Part shown: positions 1 to 6,615 of the stretch, piece after piece
How the letters are laid out: each line of letters opens with the position of its first letter
Numbering within the stretch: the stretch's first letter is position 1
Assembly (NCBI GenBank): GCA_965530995.1
Contig: CBESOB010000144.1
Location: 1 to 7,502, forward strand
Origin: JABABD01 sp965530995
Lineage (GTDB): Bacteria > Bacteroidota > Bacteroidia > Flavobacteriales > Flavobacteriaceae
Reading direction: 5' to 3'
Length of the DNA stretch: 7,502 nt
Program-made: the position numbers and the translations under genes
Notes under the pieces: generated by a model
Seen by the model: the letters and a program-made list of their open reading frames with translations, nothing else
Told to the model about the DNA's origin: nothing
Database searches by the model: none

Positions 1-562
1 TTGATAATACTTTATCCCATAATAATAAAATAGACAAACCAATAATGCCAATTAGAGCAGAGCCAGGTTGTATATAATTCACTGCTTTGAATATTTCGGA
101 AAACGTATTTTCACCATCTACTTGAAAGAAAGCAAAATCACCTTCTGGATCAGCATCGTAGCCAAAGAAATGAGGAATTTGTTTTAAAATGATAATAATA
201 CCAATTCCTGTGAGCATACCTTTAATCACAGACGATGGAAAGTAATATCCAATGATGCCTGCTTTAAGTACTCCAAAAAGAAGTTGTATAACACCTCCTA
301 AAACAACAGCTACTAAAAAGTTTTCGTAACCACCTAATGTTCCTATGGCTGTTAATACTATGGCCGCCAATCCAGCTGCTGGGCCACTTACACCAATTTT
401 TGAGCCACTTAAGCCCCCTACAATAATTCCTCCAATAATTCCGGCAATAAGTCCTGAAAAAAGTGGTGCGCCACTGGCCAATGCAATACCTAGACATAAT
501 GGTAGTGCTACAAAGAATACGACAATACTCGCAGGCATGTCATTTTTAATAGTCTTGAACAT
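1..562 (-). CDS. SulP/SLC26-family anion transporter, N-terminal part (runs off left edge)
   Basis: The first 187 residues of an inner-membrane transporter are visible; the 3' part lies beyond the left edge. The frame starts MFKTIKNDMPAS at 562 and stays open to the edge. A second Met (residue 9, position 538) is a possible alternative start, but the charged MFKTIKND leader is usual for this subfamily. Residues 11-30 (ASIVVFFVALPLCLGIALAS) form the first membrane helix, followed by Gly-rich helices at about 35-52 and 58-75 and further helices near 82-100, 112-127 and 167-182. The segment GVSGPAAGL (57-65) matches the conserved SulP motif next to the substrate site. Family members exchange sulfate, bicarbonate or other anions. 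Bacteroidota versions often sit near carbonic anhydrase genes, so bicarbonate is plausible, but nothing visible fixes the substrate. The C-terminal STAS domain, if present, is outside the window. The family call is firm; the substrate is unknown. Confidence 0.9.
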   Translation of the reverse strand, partial: MFKTIKNDMPASIVVFFVALPLCLGIALASGAPLFSGLIAGIIGGIIVGGLSGSKIGVSGPAAGLAAIVLTAIGTLGGYENFLVAVVLGGVIQLLFGVLKAGIIGYYFPSSVIKGMLTGIGIIIILKQIPHFFGYDADPEGDFAFFQVDGENTFSEIFKAVNYIQPGSALIGIIGLSILLLWDKVLS

Positions 563-569
563 ATTATAA

Positions 570-632
570 TACAATTGTACTTTCAGAAAACTGAAAGCGG
601 TTAGATAAATCTTAGTTGTGCTGTAAAACAGC
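570..632 (-). promoter_or_regulatory. Cluster of small palindromes upstream of the SulP gene
   Basis: The 79-nt gap between the small exported-protein gene and the SulP start contains three dyads. TACAATTGTA (570-579) is a perfect 10-bp palindrome. CTTTCAG-AAAA-CTGAAAG (580-597) is a 7-bp stem with a 4-nt loop. GCTGT-AAA-ACAGC (620-632) is a 5-bp stem with a 3-nt loop. Read on the minus strand, none is followed by a clear U tract, so they are poor intrinsic terminators. TACAATTG at 572-579 differs by one base from the TAnnTTTG -7 box of this phylum, but I see no suitably spaced TTG. They could be operators, a leader hairpin or an mRNA-processing site. The dyads are seen; any function is inference. 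Confidence 0.3.
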
Positions 633-641
633 TAACACGAA

Positions 642-947
642 TTATAATATGAAGTATTCGGGTGGAGGTGAGAGTAGTTCTGTGTATGTCGAAGAATACT
701 TGTTCGAATAAAATTCTAAAATTGAAGTCTTTGATGAGGCAACCTCTGAAGATGATTTTTGAGATGTTTGCAACACTTTGACTTCAGTATCATTCAAGGA
801 TTCTTTTCCTTCTTTTTCTTCTTCTTCGTTAGAATCTATAAGAATTGAAACATCGTAATCTGCACCCATTACCACAACTATTGTTGGCGCTGCAATAAGC
901 GTTACAAATAGCAATGAAAAGAATATGGCAATAGTGGCTTTAAACAT
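642..947 (-). CDS. Small exported or membrane-anchored protein of unknown function with SPPPEYFIL tail
   Basis: This 101-residue protein opens with MFKATIAIFFSLLFVTLIAA and continues PTIVVVMG. That is either a signal peptide or an N-terminal anchor of about 24 hydrophobic residues. An acidic stretch follows (EEEEKEGKE, residues 41-49), then a Ser/Lys-rich middle, and a tail with Tyr and Ser residues that ends SPPPEYFIL (93-101). There is no Cys, no lipobox and no enzyme motif. I recall similar short flavobacterial proteins with a signal peptide, an acidic patch and an SPPPE-type terminus, but I know of no assigned function. It has its own possible promoter box just upstream and is followed 79 nt later by the SulP transporter gene on the same strand, so co-transcription is possible but not shown. 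Coding status is supported by the signal-like N-terminus and low-complexity acidic composition typical of secreted proteins of this group. No function is proposed. Confidence 0.72.
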   Translation of the reverse strand: MFKATIAIFFSLLFVTLIAAPTIVVVMGADYDVSILIDSNEEEEKEGKESLNDTEVKVLQTSQKSSSEVASSKTSILEFYSNKYSSTYTELLSPPPEYFIL

Positions 948-964
948 ATTTCTATACTGAATGG

Positions 965-972
965 CAAAAATA
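965..972 (-). promoter_or_regulatory. Candidate Bacteroidota-type -7 box (TAnnTTTG)
   Basis: On the minus strand this reads TATTTTTG, a full match to the -7 consensus TAnnTTTG known for Bacteroides and Flavobacterium. It would start transcription only about 10 nt before the ATG at 947, giving a very short leader. The weak point is the -33 element: the nearest upstream TTG is about 27 nt away, further than the usual 19-21. In DNA this AT-rich a chance match is possible. Confidence 0.33.
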
Positions 973-985
973 GAATTCCTTTTGA

Positions 986-1007
986 AATATTTTGTTAAAC
1001 AAATATT
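986..1007. repeat. Imperfect AT-rich inverted repeat in the gap after batE
   Basis: AATATTTTGTT and AACAAATATT flank a single A, so the arms pair almost completely with one bulged base. It lies directly upstream of the TATTTTTG box, where a repressor or activator could bind. It could equally add to a hairpin at the end of the bat transcript. On the minus strand it is followed by TCAAAAGG rather than a U tract, so it is not a good terminator by itself. Confidence 0.3.
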
Positions 1008-1008
1008 A

Positions 1009-1037
1009 AAAAATATTTAACAGTATTGAAAGTACTG
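1009..1037 (-). terminator. Possible weak intrinsic terminator after batE
   Basis: Just past the batE stop, the minus strand forms CAGTA-CTTTCAA-TACTG (1037-1021), a 5-bp stem extendable by one G-U pair, followed by the T-rich tract TTAAATATTTTTTAAT. Position and order fit a terminator ending the bat operon. The stem is short and the T tract is broken by A residues, so termination would be inefficient and the downstream small gene may receive read-through. Confidence 0.3.
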
Positions 1038-1044
1038 CACATAA

Positions 1045-1794
1045 TTATAGAGCCTTTATGTCGTCACTAGGTATCCAACCCGTCTTACCATCTACTAACT
1101 TGATCTTTTTCCAGTTATTCACGGTATCGAGAATTTGGACTTTAGTACCTTCATGGATTCTGAACGCTTCTGAACTTCTTAGGTTTGGCTCACTCTTGAC
1201 TTCAGCCTCTTGTGAGAAAACAATGGCTGGTTTATCCTTTTGCATCAAATTATACTTTTGAAAGGCAAAAGCTAATGATAACAACATTAGAAATAACGAC
1301 ACATTACTAGTCATAAATGCCACTCGCTTTTTTCGAGTGGTGTATGAGAAATAATACAGCAGAAATAGCCCAACGAATAGCAGCATAAATAAGATACTTA
1401 ACTTTGCCCAAATGTCAAAATCAAAGATATTTATGATCTTATTCAAAAATTTAGACATACCAACTTCTGGCACTTCTTCAATGGCATCTATGGTCATGTT
1501 CTGTGCAAATGCCAAATTATTTAGAATTTCGGTATCCTTTGGGTCTAAGCGTATGGCCTTTTCGTAATAATATACGCTAGGTGCAATTCTATTGAGTTTA
1601 TAATTGGCATTCCCAAGATTGAAATATAATTCGGCAGAATGCTGACCACTTTTTATGATAGATTCATAGGTATCAATAGCGTCTTGATATTTCGCTTCAT
1701 TGTATAATTTGTTCGCCTCGGCAAATACAGTTTCGTTTTGAGGAAAAGTACCAAGACTAAAGAGAAAAATGAATATGTATGATAATTTCTTCAT
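1045..1794 (-). CDS. batE: BatE: TPR, two-helix membrane and SH3b-like protein
   Basis: This is the last gene of the Bat operon (249 residues). A signal-like hydrophobic N-terminus (residues 3-18, LSYIFIFLFSLGTF) precedes two to three TPR units: VFAEANKLYNEAKYQDAIDTYE (about 23-44), AELYFNLGNANYKLNRIAPS (54-73) and AIRLDPKDTEILNNLAFAQN (80-99). Two membrane helices follow at about 129-149 and 160-178, joined by a short basic loop (TTRKKR). The C-terminus (about 188-247) is an SH3b-like beta domain with the typical GTKVQILDTVNNWKKIK and DGKTGWIPSDDI segments. By topology, the TPR and SH3b parts should both face the periplasm, with the basic loop in the cytoplasm. TPRs usually dock protein partners, and bacterial SH3b domains often bind peptides or cell wall. 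The ATG follows the batD stop by only 4 nt, which implies translational coupling. The assignment rests on domain architecture plus position after batD; the molecular role is not established. Confidence 0.9.
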   Translation of the reverse strand: MKKLSYIFIFLFSLGTFPQNETVFAEANKLYNEAKYQDAIDTYESIIKSGQHSAELYFNLGNANYKLNRIAPSVYYYEKAIRLDPKDTEILNNLAFAQNMTIDAIEEVPEVGMSKFLNKIINIFDFDIWAKLSILFMLLFVGLFLLYYFSYTTRKKRVAFMTSNVSLFLMLLSLAFAFQKYNLMQKDKPAIVFSQEAEVKSEPNLRSSEAFRIHEGTKVQILDTVNNWKKIKLVDGKTGWIPSDDIKAL

Positions 1795-1798
1795 TTGA

Positions 1799-3568
1799 TC
1801 ACTTCATTTGTTTATCAATTAATGAAATCGTTTTGGCGGCTTTGTCATAATCATGTTGCATTTCCACTTTTGACAGAGGCGTGTATCGCGCTAATTCTGC
1901 ATTTTTAAGCAAACTCATGAAATCATCGATAGTATCAACATTGACCTGTTTTTCAGTTAACAAGCTTTGTATCTTTTCCTTGCTCAGATCACTTGTTTCA
2001 ATATTCAATTTAGCTTTAAGATAGTTATGCAATGCGCGTTCCAATGCTTCATAGAATGCTGACTTATTCCCTAGTGACCGCTTAGCTTCCCCTAGGTATT
2101 TTCGCGCAAGTTTATCAGCTAAACGCACTCTATTTCCGGCTACATCAGATAATCGTTCTTCTCGTTTACGCTTAAATACAATAACTAATGGAATTAGCAA
2201 TAATGGTGATAATAAAGAAGCCCAAAATATATTTGTCTTGAAAAAACTAGGAGATTCTATCATCGTTAAATTCGGATTGGCTTTCACAAATGCAAACTGT
2301 TCATTTGAAAGAACGACCCTTTGTTTGCCATTAACAGAACTTAAATTATTATCAGCTGTGGCATTATTAACAGGTCCGTCAAGAACATCGATCACTATTT
2401 CTTCTGAGGACACTCTTTTATATGTCTCTGCATCTGGATCAAAGTATGAAAATGAGATACTAGGAATTGGATACTTCCCTTGGTACTGAGGAACCACGGT
2501 ATAGTTATCAGAAATTTTTCCACGCATACCTGATAAGTTTGTTCTAACGTTTTCGCTGTGTTCTGGTTCGTAAACCTCTAAAGAGCTTGGTAAATTGAGT
2601 TTAGGAAGTTCGAATAATTTTAAATTGCCTGTTCCCGTAACTTCTACTTTTGCTTGAAGTGATTCTGAAGCATCCAGTCGATTTTTTGATGTCGTTACCT
2701 TGAAATCAAATTTACCGACGGCTCCTGTAAAATCAATAGGTTTATCTTCAGGGAGCGGCTTTACATTAATAACTCTTCGACCCGCTGAAACCGGTACATG
2801 TATTTGCGACATCAATCTTCCTCCAAATATATCCCTCCTATTGGTAGGAACAGCGACAGTAACATCAAGAACTAATGGCTCGATTTCTAACTTACCCGTT
2901 TTTTGCGGATAGAGAACGGCTTTTCTAAGTATGACGTATCTGTAATCATTACCGTTATATTTGCCATTCATGATCTTAATGCCCTTGATATCGATATTCT
3001 GACTCCAAAAATCATTATATCGTGGCGTATCTGTTTCCCTCCAGTTCTCAACACCGGTATTAGGGCCTACATATAACTTATATACAACTGTAATAGGCTC
3101 GTTTAAATATGGGCTATTATTTGAAATCTCAGCAACTAAATGAATGTTTTCTGCAGCTTTGTAACTTGTATTATTACCATCTTTAGTCTTATCGACAGCC
3201 GATTTTACATTTATGGTAACGGCAAGTGTTTTATAGGTCTCACCGTCGATCTCCACCGAAGCTTGTTTGATGGTGAATTTACCTCTCTTCTTAGGCGCAA
3301 GAAAATAACTGTACATTTTTGAATAGGAACGTTTACCATTAACCCAAGAATTACTTATGGATTGGCTAGGGCCTCCAACAACCGTAAAATCTGAAAAATT
3401 AGGTGGCACGAAATTATCGCCGTCCTTATTCATTTCAAAATCAATGCGAAGTCTTTCATTAACGCCTAAGGATTTTTTACTGACCTTAGCCTCGAAAGTC
3501 ACTTGCGCAGCAGAAACAACACTAATTAGCAGTAGTGAAAATAATAATATGTGTGTTTTTAGTTTCAT
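1799..3568 (-). CDS. batD: BatD: exported BatD-family (oxygen tolerance) protein
   Basis: This is the large Bat operon protein (589 residues, usual length for Bacteroidota BatD). A signal peptide, residues 1-20 or 21 (KLKTHILLFSLLLISVVSA), is cut before AQVTFEAKVSK. The extracytoplasmic part (about 22-440) is beta-rich and looks like successive immunoglobulin-like domains: the first carries FSDFTVVGGPSQSISNSW, the typical start of the family, and later ones carry SPYLNEPITVVYKLYV (152-167), FTGAVGKFDFKV and LEVYEPEHSE. A single membrane helix at about 447-465 (NIFWASLLSPLLLIPLVIVF) is followed by a basic stop-transfer KRKREER. A cytoplasmic helical tail contains ARKYLGEAKRSLGNKSAFYEALERAL and ends ARYTPLS...DYDKAAKTISLID. 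No catalytic motif is visible. In the operon it sits between batC and batE and probably acts as an extracytoplasmic scaffold or client-binding subunit (inference). It starts at the only sensible Met ahead of the signal peptide. Confidence 0.95.
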   Translation of the reverse strand: MKLKTHILLFSLLLISVVSAAQVTFEAKVSKKSLGVNERLRIDFEMNKDGDNFVPPNFSDFTVVGGPSQSISNSWVNGKRSYSKMYSYFLAPKKRGKFTIKQASVEIDGETYKTLAVTINVKSAVDKTKDGNNTSYKAAENIHLVAEISNNSPYLNEPITVVYKLYVGPNTGVENWRETDTPRYNDFWSQNIDIKGIKIMNGKYNGNDYRYVILRKAVLYPQKTGKLEIEPLVLDVTVAVPTNRRDIFGGRLMSQIHVPVSAGRRVINVKPLPEDKPIDFTGAVGKFDFKVTTSKNRLDASESLQAKVEVTGTGNLKLFELPKLNLPSSLEVYEPEHSENVRTNLSGMRGKISDNYTVVPQYQGKYPIPSISFSYFDPDAETYKRVSSEEIVIDVLDGPVNNATADNNLSSVNGKQRVVLSNEQFAFVKANPNLTMIESPSFFKTNIFWASLLSPLLLIPLVIVFKRKREERLSDVAGNRVRLADKLARKYLGEAKRSLGNKSAFYEALERALHNYLKAKLNIETSDLSKEKIQSLLTEKQVNVDTIDDFMSLLKNAELARYTPLSKVEMQHDYDKAAKTISLIDKQMK

Positions 3569-3576
3569 TTATGCAT

Positions 3577-3605
3577 GAGATGTTTCGACTGAGCTCAACA
3601 TGACA
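3577..3605. repeat. REP-like intergenic repeat between batC and batD
   Basis: The 95-nt gap between batC and batD contains a segment reading GAGATGTTTCGACTGAGCTC and continuing AACATGACA. It holds the palindrome TGAGCTCA (3590-3597) inside outer arms ATGTT/AACAT (3580-3584 and 3597-3601). It closely resembles a short repeat I recall as widespread between genes in flavobacterial genomes, of the GTCATGTTGAGC...GTCGAAACATCT type. Only one copy is in the window, so repetitiveness cannot be shown here. It may end or stabilise the batC message or be a relic of a small non-autonomous element. Confidence 0.5.
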
Positions 3606-3663
3606 TTCAATTTTGTTTCTTGTTAAATACCTTTTTTCTTAAAACTTCGAGATTCAAACTACG

Positions 3664-4500
3664 CTACCAATCTTTATCAGTTTGCACTTTTACCCCTTTG
3701 GTTTTTTTAGCATTAATTTTTTCCTGAACCTTTTGTTCTTGGTTGTTCATAGCTTCAAGAAGGTTTTTTATTTGCTGTGGGGATAACTTACCAGGCTGTT
3801 GTTGGGGTTGTTGTTTTTGATCATCTGACTTCCCTTCCTTATCCTGTTCTTGTTTTTCGTCCTTAGGCTTTCCATTCTCATCCTTTTGATCCTCTCCTTC
3901 ATCTTTGTTCTGCTGTTCATCATCTTTTTTCTCATCCTTCTCTTCCTGCTCTCCTTTATCCTTTTCATTTTCATTTTCGCCATCTTTCTCTTCCTTATCC
4001 TCATCTTTATCCTTCTTCTCATCATCCTTCTTCTTGTCTTCCTCTTCTTGCTGTTGCTTTTTGGCACATTCTTTGGCTAAGCCAAAATTATAACGAGTCT
4101 CATCATCAGTTGGGTTATTTCTCAGTGCATTCTTAAATGCTTCAACCGCTTCCTGGCATTTTTCAGCTTTCATTAAGGTGTTACCTATATTATGCCATGC
4201 CCTATGTTTTTGTTCTTTGCTTTCCGCTAATTCAACAGCTTCTGTATGACGAATTAGCGCTTCGTTGTATCGTTCATTCTTGTAATAAGCATTTCCTAGG
4301 TCGTAACTCGCCACGGCATTGCTAGGTTTTTTTGAAATAGCTTTACGGTATTCCATTTCAGCCGACACAAATTCATTTTCCGTAATGAGTTCATTGCCTT
4401 CATATACTAAATCATTGGATTCTTGCAATGCCATATCCTTATCTTGGGAAAATCCCAAAAAGGAACACAATAATGATATAGTAATAATACCTGTTTTCAT
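3664..4500 (-). CDS. batC: BatC: TPR protein with long charged linker
   Basis: This exported TPR protein of the Bat operon has 278 residues. The N-terminus (MKTGIITISLLCSFLGFSQ) is a short signal peptide, probably cleaved before or near Gln19; Cys12 lacks a proper lipobox. Three TPR units follow: about 29-60 (VYEGNELITENEFVSAEMEY), 63-93 (AVASYDLGNAYYKNERYNEAL) and 99-132 (HRAWHNIGNTLMKAEKCQEAV), with a partial fourth at 134-145. Residues 147-236 are almost only Lys, Glu, Asp, Gln and Asn. The protein ends with a helix LSPQQIKNLLEAMNNQEQKV (239-258) and the terminus VKVQTDKDW, a tail I recall as conserved in Bacteroidota BatC. TPRs probably dock BatA/BatB or a periplasmic partner, with the charged linker as a flexible tether (inference). 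It is less tightly coupled than its neighbours: 73 nt separate it from the batB stop and 95 nt from the batD start. No promoter stands out in the first gap. Confidence 0.92.
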   Translation of the reverse strand: MKTGIITISLLCSFLGFSQDKDMALQESNDLVYEGNELITENEFVSAEMEYRKAISKKPSNAVASYDLGNAYYKNERYNEALIRHTEAVELAESKEQKHRAWHNIGNTLMKAEKCQEAVEAFKNALRNNPTDDETRYNFGLAKECAKKQQQEEEDKKKDDEKKDKDEDKEEKDGENENEKDKGEQEEKDEKKDDEQQNKDEGEDQKDENGKPKDEKQEQDKEGKSDDQKQQPQQQPGKLSPQQIKNLLEAMNNQEQKVQEKINAKKTKGVKVQTDKDW

Positions 4501-4573
4501 CTTACTCTTGATTAAGCTTCACAATATATAAAACGTTGGTTTTTCCCTTAGTTAAAGAACTTATAAATTGTGG

Positions 4574-5611
4574 TTAAAGATTTTCATTGAATAAATTCAG
4601 CTTTTTTAACCAACCCGTTTTCCTTTCCAGTAAAAAAATATCTAATAACAGTAGGAAAATTGCCAATCCGAGGAACCATTGGAACTGATCTTTGAAATCT
4701 GCGAATTGCTTTGCTTCAAATTCTTTCTTGTCCATTTTAAGAAGAATGTCACTGATCTGTTCAACCACTTCATTAGTATTTTGACCGTTAATGTAAGTCC
4801 CGTTGGCTTCATCAGCAATGACCTTCATGGTTTCTTCGTCAAGTTTTGTAATGACGGTCTCGCCTTGTTTATCTTTTTTATAATTAAGGACAATGCCATT
4901 TCTCTTTATAGGTATTGGCCCGCCTTTGACAGTTCCAACACCAATGGTAAAAATCCTGATACCTTCTTCACTGGCTTCTTCCGCCACTCTTGCAGCTTCT
5001 TCGCTATGATCTTCACCATCTGATATTATTATTAAAATACGATTGGTCTGCTCTTCGTCATTATAATACGTTTTGGCCAATTCTATGGCTTCGTTAATTG
5101 CGGTCCCTTGTGAAGATAGCATCTCAGTATTCATGTTCTGCAAGAACATTTTCGCAGCGGAATAATCTGTGGTTATAGGTAATTGCGGGAAAGCCGTTCC
5201 TGCGTATGCAATAATTCCTATGCGATCACTTGTCAGGTTATTGACAATTTGCGTTACCAATTGTTTTGATTTTTCTAATCGGTTAGGTGCGATATCTTCG
5301 GCAAGCATACTTCGAGAAACATCAACTGCAAAAACGATATCCACTCCTTCTCGTTTAACGGTTTCTAGCGTGGTTCCTACTTTAGGGTTTACCAAAGCAA
5401 TCACCAAAGAGGCAATCGCCATTGACCATACGATTACCTTTAAGACAGATTTAAACAAAGACCTGTCTGGGCTTAGTCGCTTTAATAATCTCTTATTGGC
5501 AAACTTTTTTTGCGCATGCTGTTTCCAGATTTGCAGCAACACAAAGAATACTACAACAATAGGTATGATCAGTAGTGCCCAAAACCATATTTTCTCTTCT
5601 AGTTGAAACAT
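4574..5611 (-). CDS. batB: BatB: membrane-anchored VWA-domain protein
   Basis: This is the second von Willebrand A protein of the operon (345 residues). It starts MFQLEEKIWFWALLIIPIVV, the typical BatB N-terminus, with membrane helices at about 9-27 and 57-74 that together form the Bat N-terminal membrane module. The VWA domain runs from about 89 to 290. Its metal-ion-dependent adhesion site is complete: DVSRS (Asp97, Ser99, Ser101), Thr170 in SSQGTAINEAI, and Asp198 in IIISDGED. A third helix (about 311-328) and a basic tail close the protein, so the VWA domain lies between helices on the periplasmic side by the usual topology. An intact MIDAS means Mg2+-dependent ligand binding is possible, likely to partner Bat proteins and functionally linked to MoxR-type AAA+ ATPases (family knowledge). 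The ATG shares one base with the batA stop (TAATG), so the two are translationally coupled. It is paralogous to BatA, and the gene order and N-terminus decide which is which. Confidence 0.95.
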   Translation of the reverse strand: MFQLEEKIWFWALLIIPIVVVFFVLLQIWKQHAQKKFANKRLLKRLSPDRSLFKSVLKVIVWSMAIASLVIALVNPKVGTTLETVKREGVDIVFAVDVSRSMLAEDIAPNRLEKSKQLVTQIVNNLTSDRIGIIAYAGTAFPQLPITTDYSAAKMFLQNMNTEMLSSQGTAINEAIELAKTYYNDEEQTNRILIIISDGEDHSEEAARVAEEASEEGIRIFTIGVGTVKGGPIPIKRNGIVLNYKKDKQGETVITKLDEETMKVIADEANGTYINGQNTNEVVEQISDILLKMDKKEFEAKQFADFKDQFQWFLGLAIFLLLLDIFLLERKTGWLKKLNLFNENL

Positions 5612-5613
5612 TA
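5609..5613 (-). promoter_or_regulatory. TAATG stop/start overlap between batA and batB
   Basis: On the minus strand the batA stop TAA (5613-5611) and the batB start ATG (5611-5609) share one A. This fixes the batB start and suggests termination-reinitiation, helping to keep BatA and BatB in similar amounts. Confidence 0.8.
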
Positions 5614-6615
5614 GATAAAACTCCTAAAAATTGTGAAACGCAATAACATTTCAATTAATAATAAAATACCCGCCAGCCATACTAGTGGTCGGAACATTTC
5701 TTCGTATTGTGTGAACTTGAATTCTTCGACATCTGTTTTTTCAAGTTTGTCAATTTCCTTATAGATCTCCTCCAGTTTCTTGTTATTTGTCGCCCTAAAA
5801 TACCGACCACCGGTTGCATCTGCTATTTCTTGCAAAAGTTTTTCATCGATTTCCACTTGAACACGGCCATACTGGAAGGTGCCATTTGGTTTTATTGCTA
5901 TAGGAGACAATGCCGTTCCATTAGTGCCAAGACCTATGGTATAAGTCTTAATGCCAAACTCCACAGCGAGGTCACTGGCAATTTTAGGATCTATCTGCCC
6001 AGAATTATTAACTCCATCCGTTAACAAAATAATAATCTTACTAACGGCCCGACTATCCTTTAATCTATTCACTGCCGTTGCCAATCCCATACCAATCGCC
6101 GTACCGCCTTCAATTATAGTATTGTATTTAATGTCGCTCAATGATCTTAAGACAATACTCTTATCACTTGTTATTGGTGTTTTTGTGAAACTTTCTCCAG
6201 CATATTCTACCAATCCAATACGGTCGTTAGGCCTTCCTATTATAAATTCAGCAGCTACACTTTTCAACGCTTCCAGCCGATTTGGCTGAAGATCCCTTGC
6301 CAACATACTAGCGGACACATCTATTGCCATTACGATATCGATACCACGAGTGGTTTTAGTCTTCGTAGAAACCTCAGCAGTTCTTGGCCTTGCTAATGCC
6401 GCAATGAGCAAGGCTAAAGCCAACAATCTCAAGAAAAACAAAAGTGGTTTTAATTTGGGTAACAATGCTGGGGTTGCCTTGAAGCCTTTCAAACTAGATA
6501 TCTTAAGATCTGCCGTTTGCTTTTTTCTTTTGATTATGTACCATAGCAAAGCCAATGGAAGCACTATTAGCAACCAAAAGAAACCAGGATTTACAAATTC
6601 AAAATTATCGAACAT
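5611..6615 (-). CDS. batA: BatA: membrane-anchored VWA-domain protein
   Basis: This is the first von Willebrand A protein of the operon (334 residues). The N-terminal module begins MFDNFEFVNPGFFWLLIVLP, with helices at about 11-28 and 57-75 and the basic KRKKQ between them, matching the BatA N-terminal (aerotolerance regulator) domain. The VWA domain spans about 91-290. Its MIDAS residues are all present: DVSAS (Asp99, Ser101, Ser103), Thr172 in IEGGTAIG, and Asp200 in ILLTDGVNNSG. The last membrane helix is at about 308-328. The protein is expected in the inner membrane with the VWA fold outside, ready to bind a metal-dependent partner such as BatB, BatC or BatD; this is inferred from the family and not proven here. 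Its ATG overlaps the stop of the upstream gene as TAATG, which supports the start. All expected family features are intact, with no frameshift or missing ligand residue. Confidence 0.95.
   Translation of the reverse strand: MFDNFEFVNPGFFWLLIVLPLALLWYIIKRKKQTADLKISSLKGFKATPALLPKLKPLLFFLRLLALALLIAALARPRTAEVSTKTKTTRGIDIVMAIDVSASMLARDLQPNRLEALKSVAAEFIIGRPNDRIGLVEYAGESFTKTPITSDKSIVLRSLSDIKYNTIIEGGTAIGMGLATAVNRLKDSRAVSKIIILLTDGVNNSGQIDPKIASDLAVEFGIKTYTIGLGTNGTALSPIAIKPNGTFQYGRVQVEIDEKLLQEIADATGGRYFRATNNKKLEEIYKEIDKLEKTDVEEFKFTQYEEMFRPLVWLAGILLLIEMLLRFTIFRSFI

Noticed and set aside
264..497. A 77-residue minus-strand frame rich in Arg, Trp, Cys and Ser
   Set aside because: It lies inside the SulP frame in a shifted frame, and its composition is typical of an out-of-frame reading of a membrane protein gene.
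345..569. A plus-strand frame rich in Pro, Ala and Ile
   Set aside because: It is antisense to the conserved SulP N-terminus, which has clear family motifs; no independent coding evidence.
3768..4093. Overlapping frames on both strands across the batC linker, including very hydrophobic Leu/Ile/Phe-rich and Ser/Phe-rich products
   Set aside because: They are by-products of the GAA/GAT/AAA-rich linker read in other frames or antisense. They have extreme composition and no homology signal, and batC itself is well supported.
4465..4470. Cys12 of BatC as a lipoprotein attachment site
   Set aside because: The preceding residues SLL do not give a lipobox with Gly, Ala or Ser just before the Cys; a normal signal peptide ending near FSQ fits better.
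4501..4573. A separate promoter for batC in the gap after batB
   Set aside because: TATATTGTG is present but lacks one T of the TAnnTTTG box and has no convincing -33 element, so batC is more simply transcribed with the operon.
4679..5606. Plus-strand frames of 114 and 145 residues opposite batB
   Set aside because: They are antisense to a VWA protein with a complete MIDAS motif; their products show no domain or signal that would argue for real genes.
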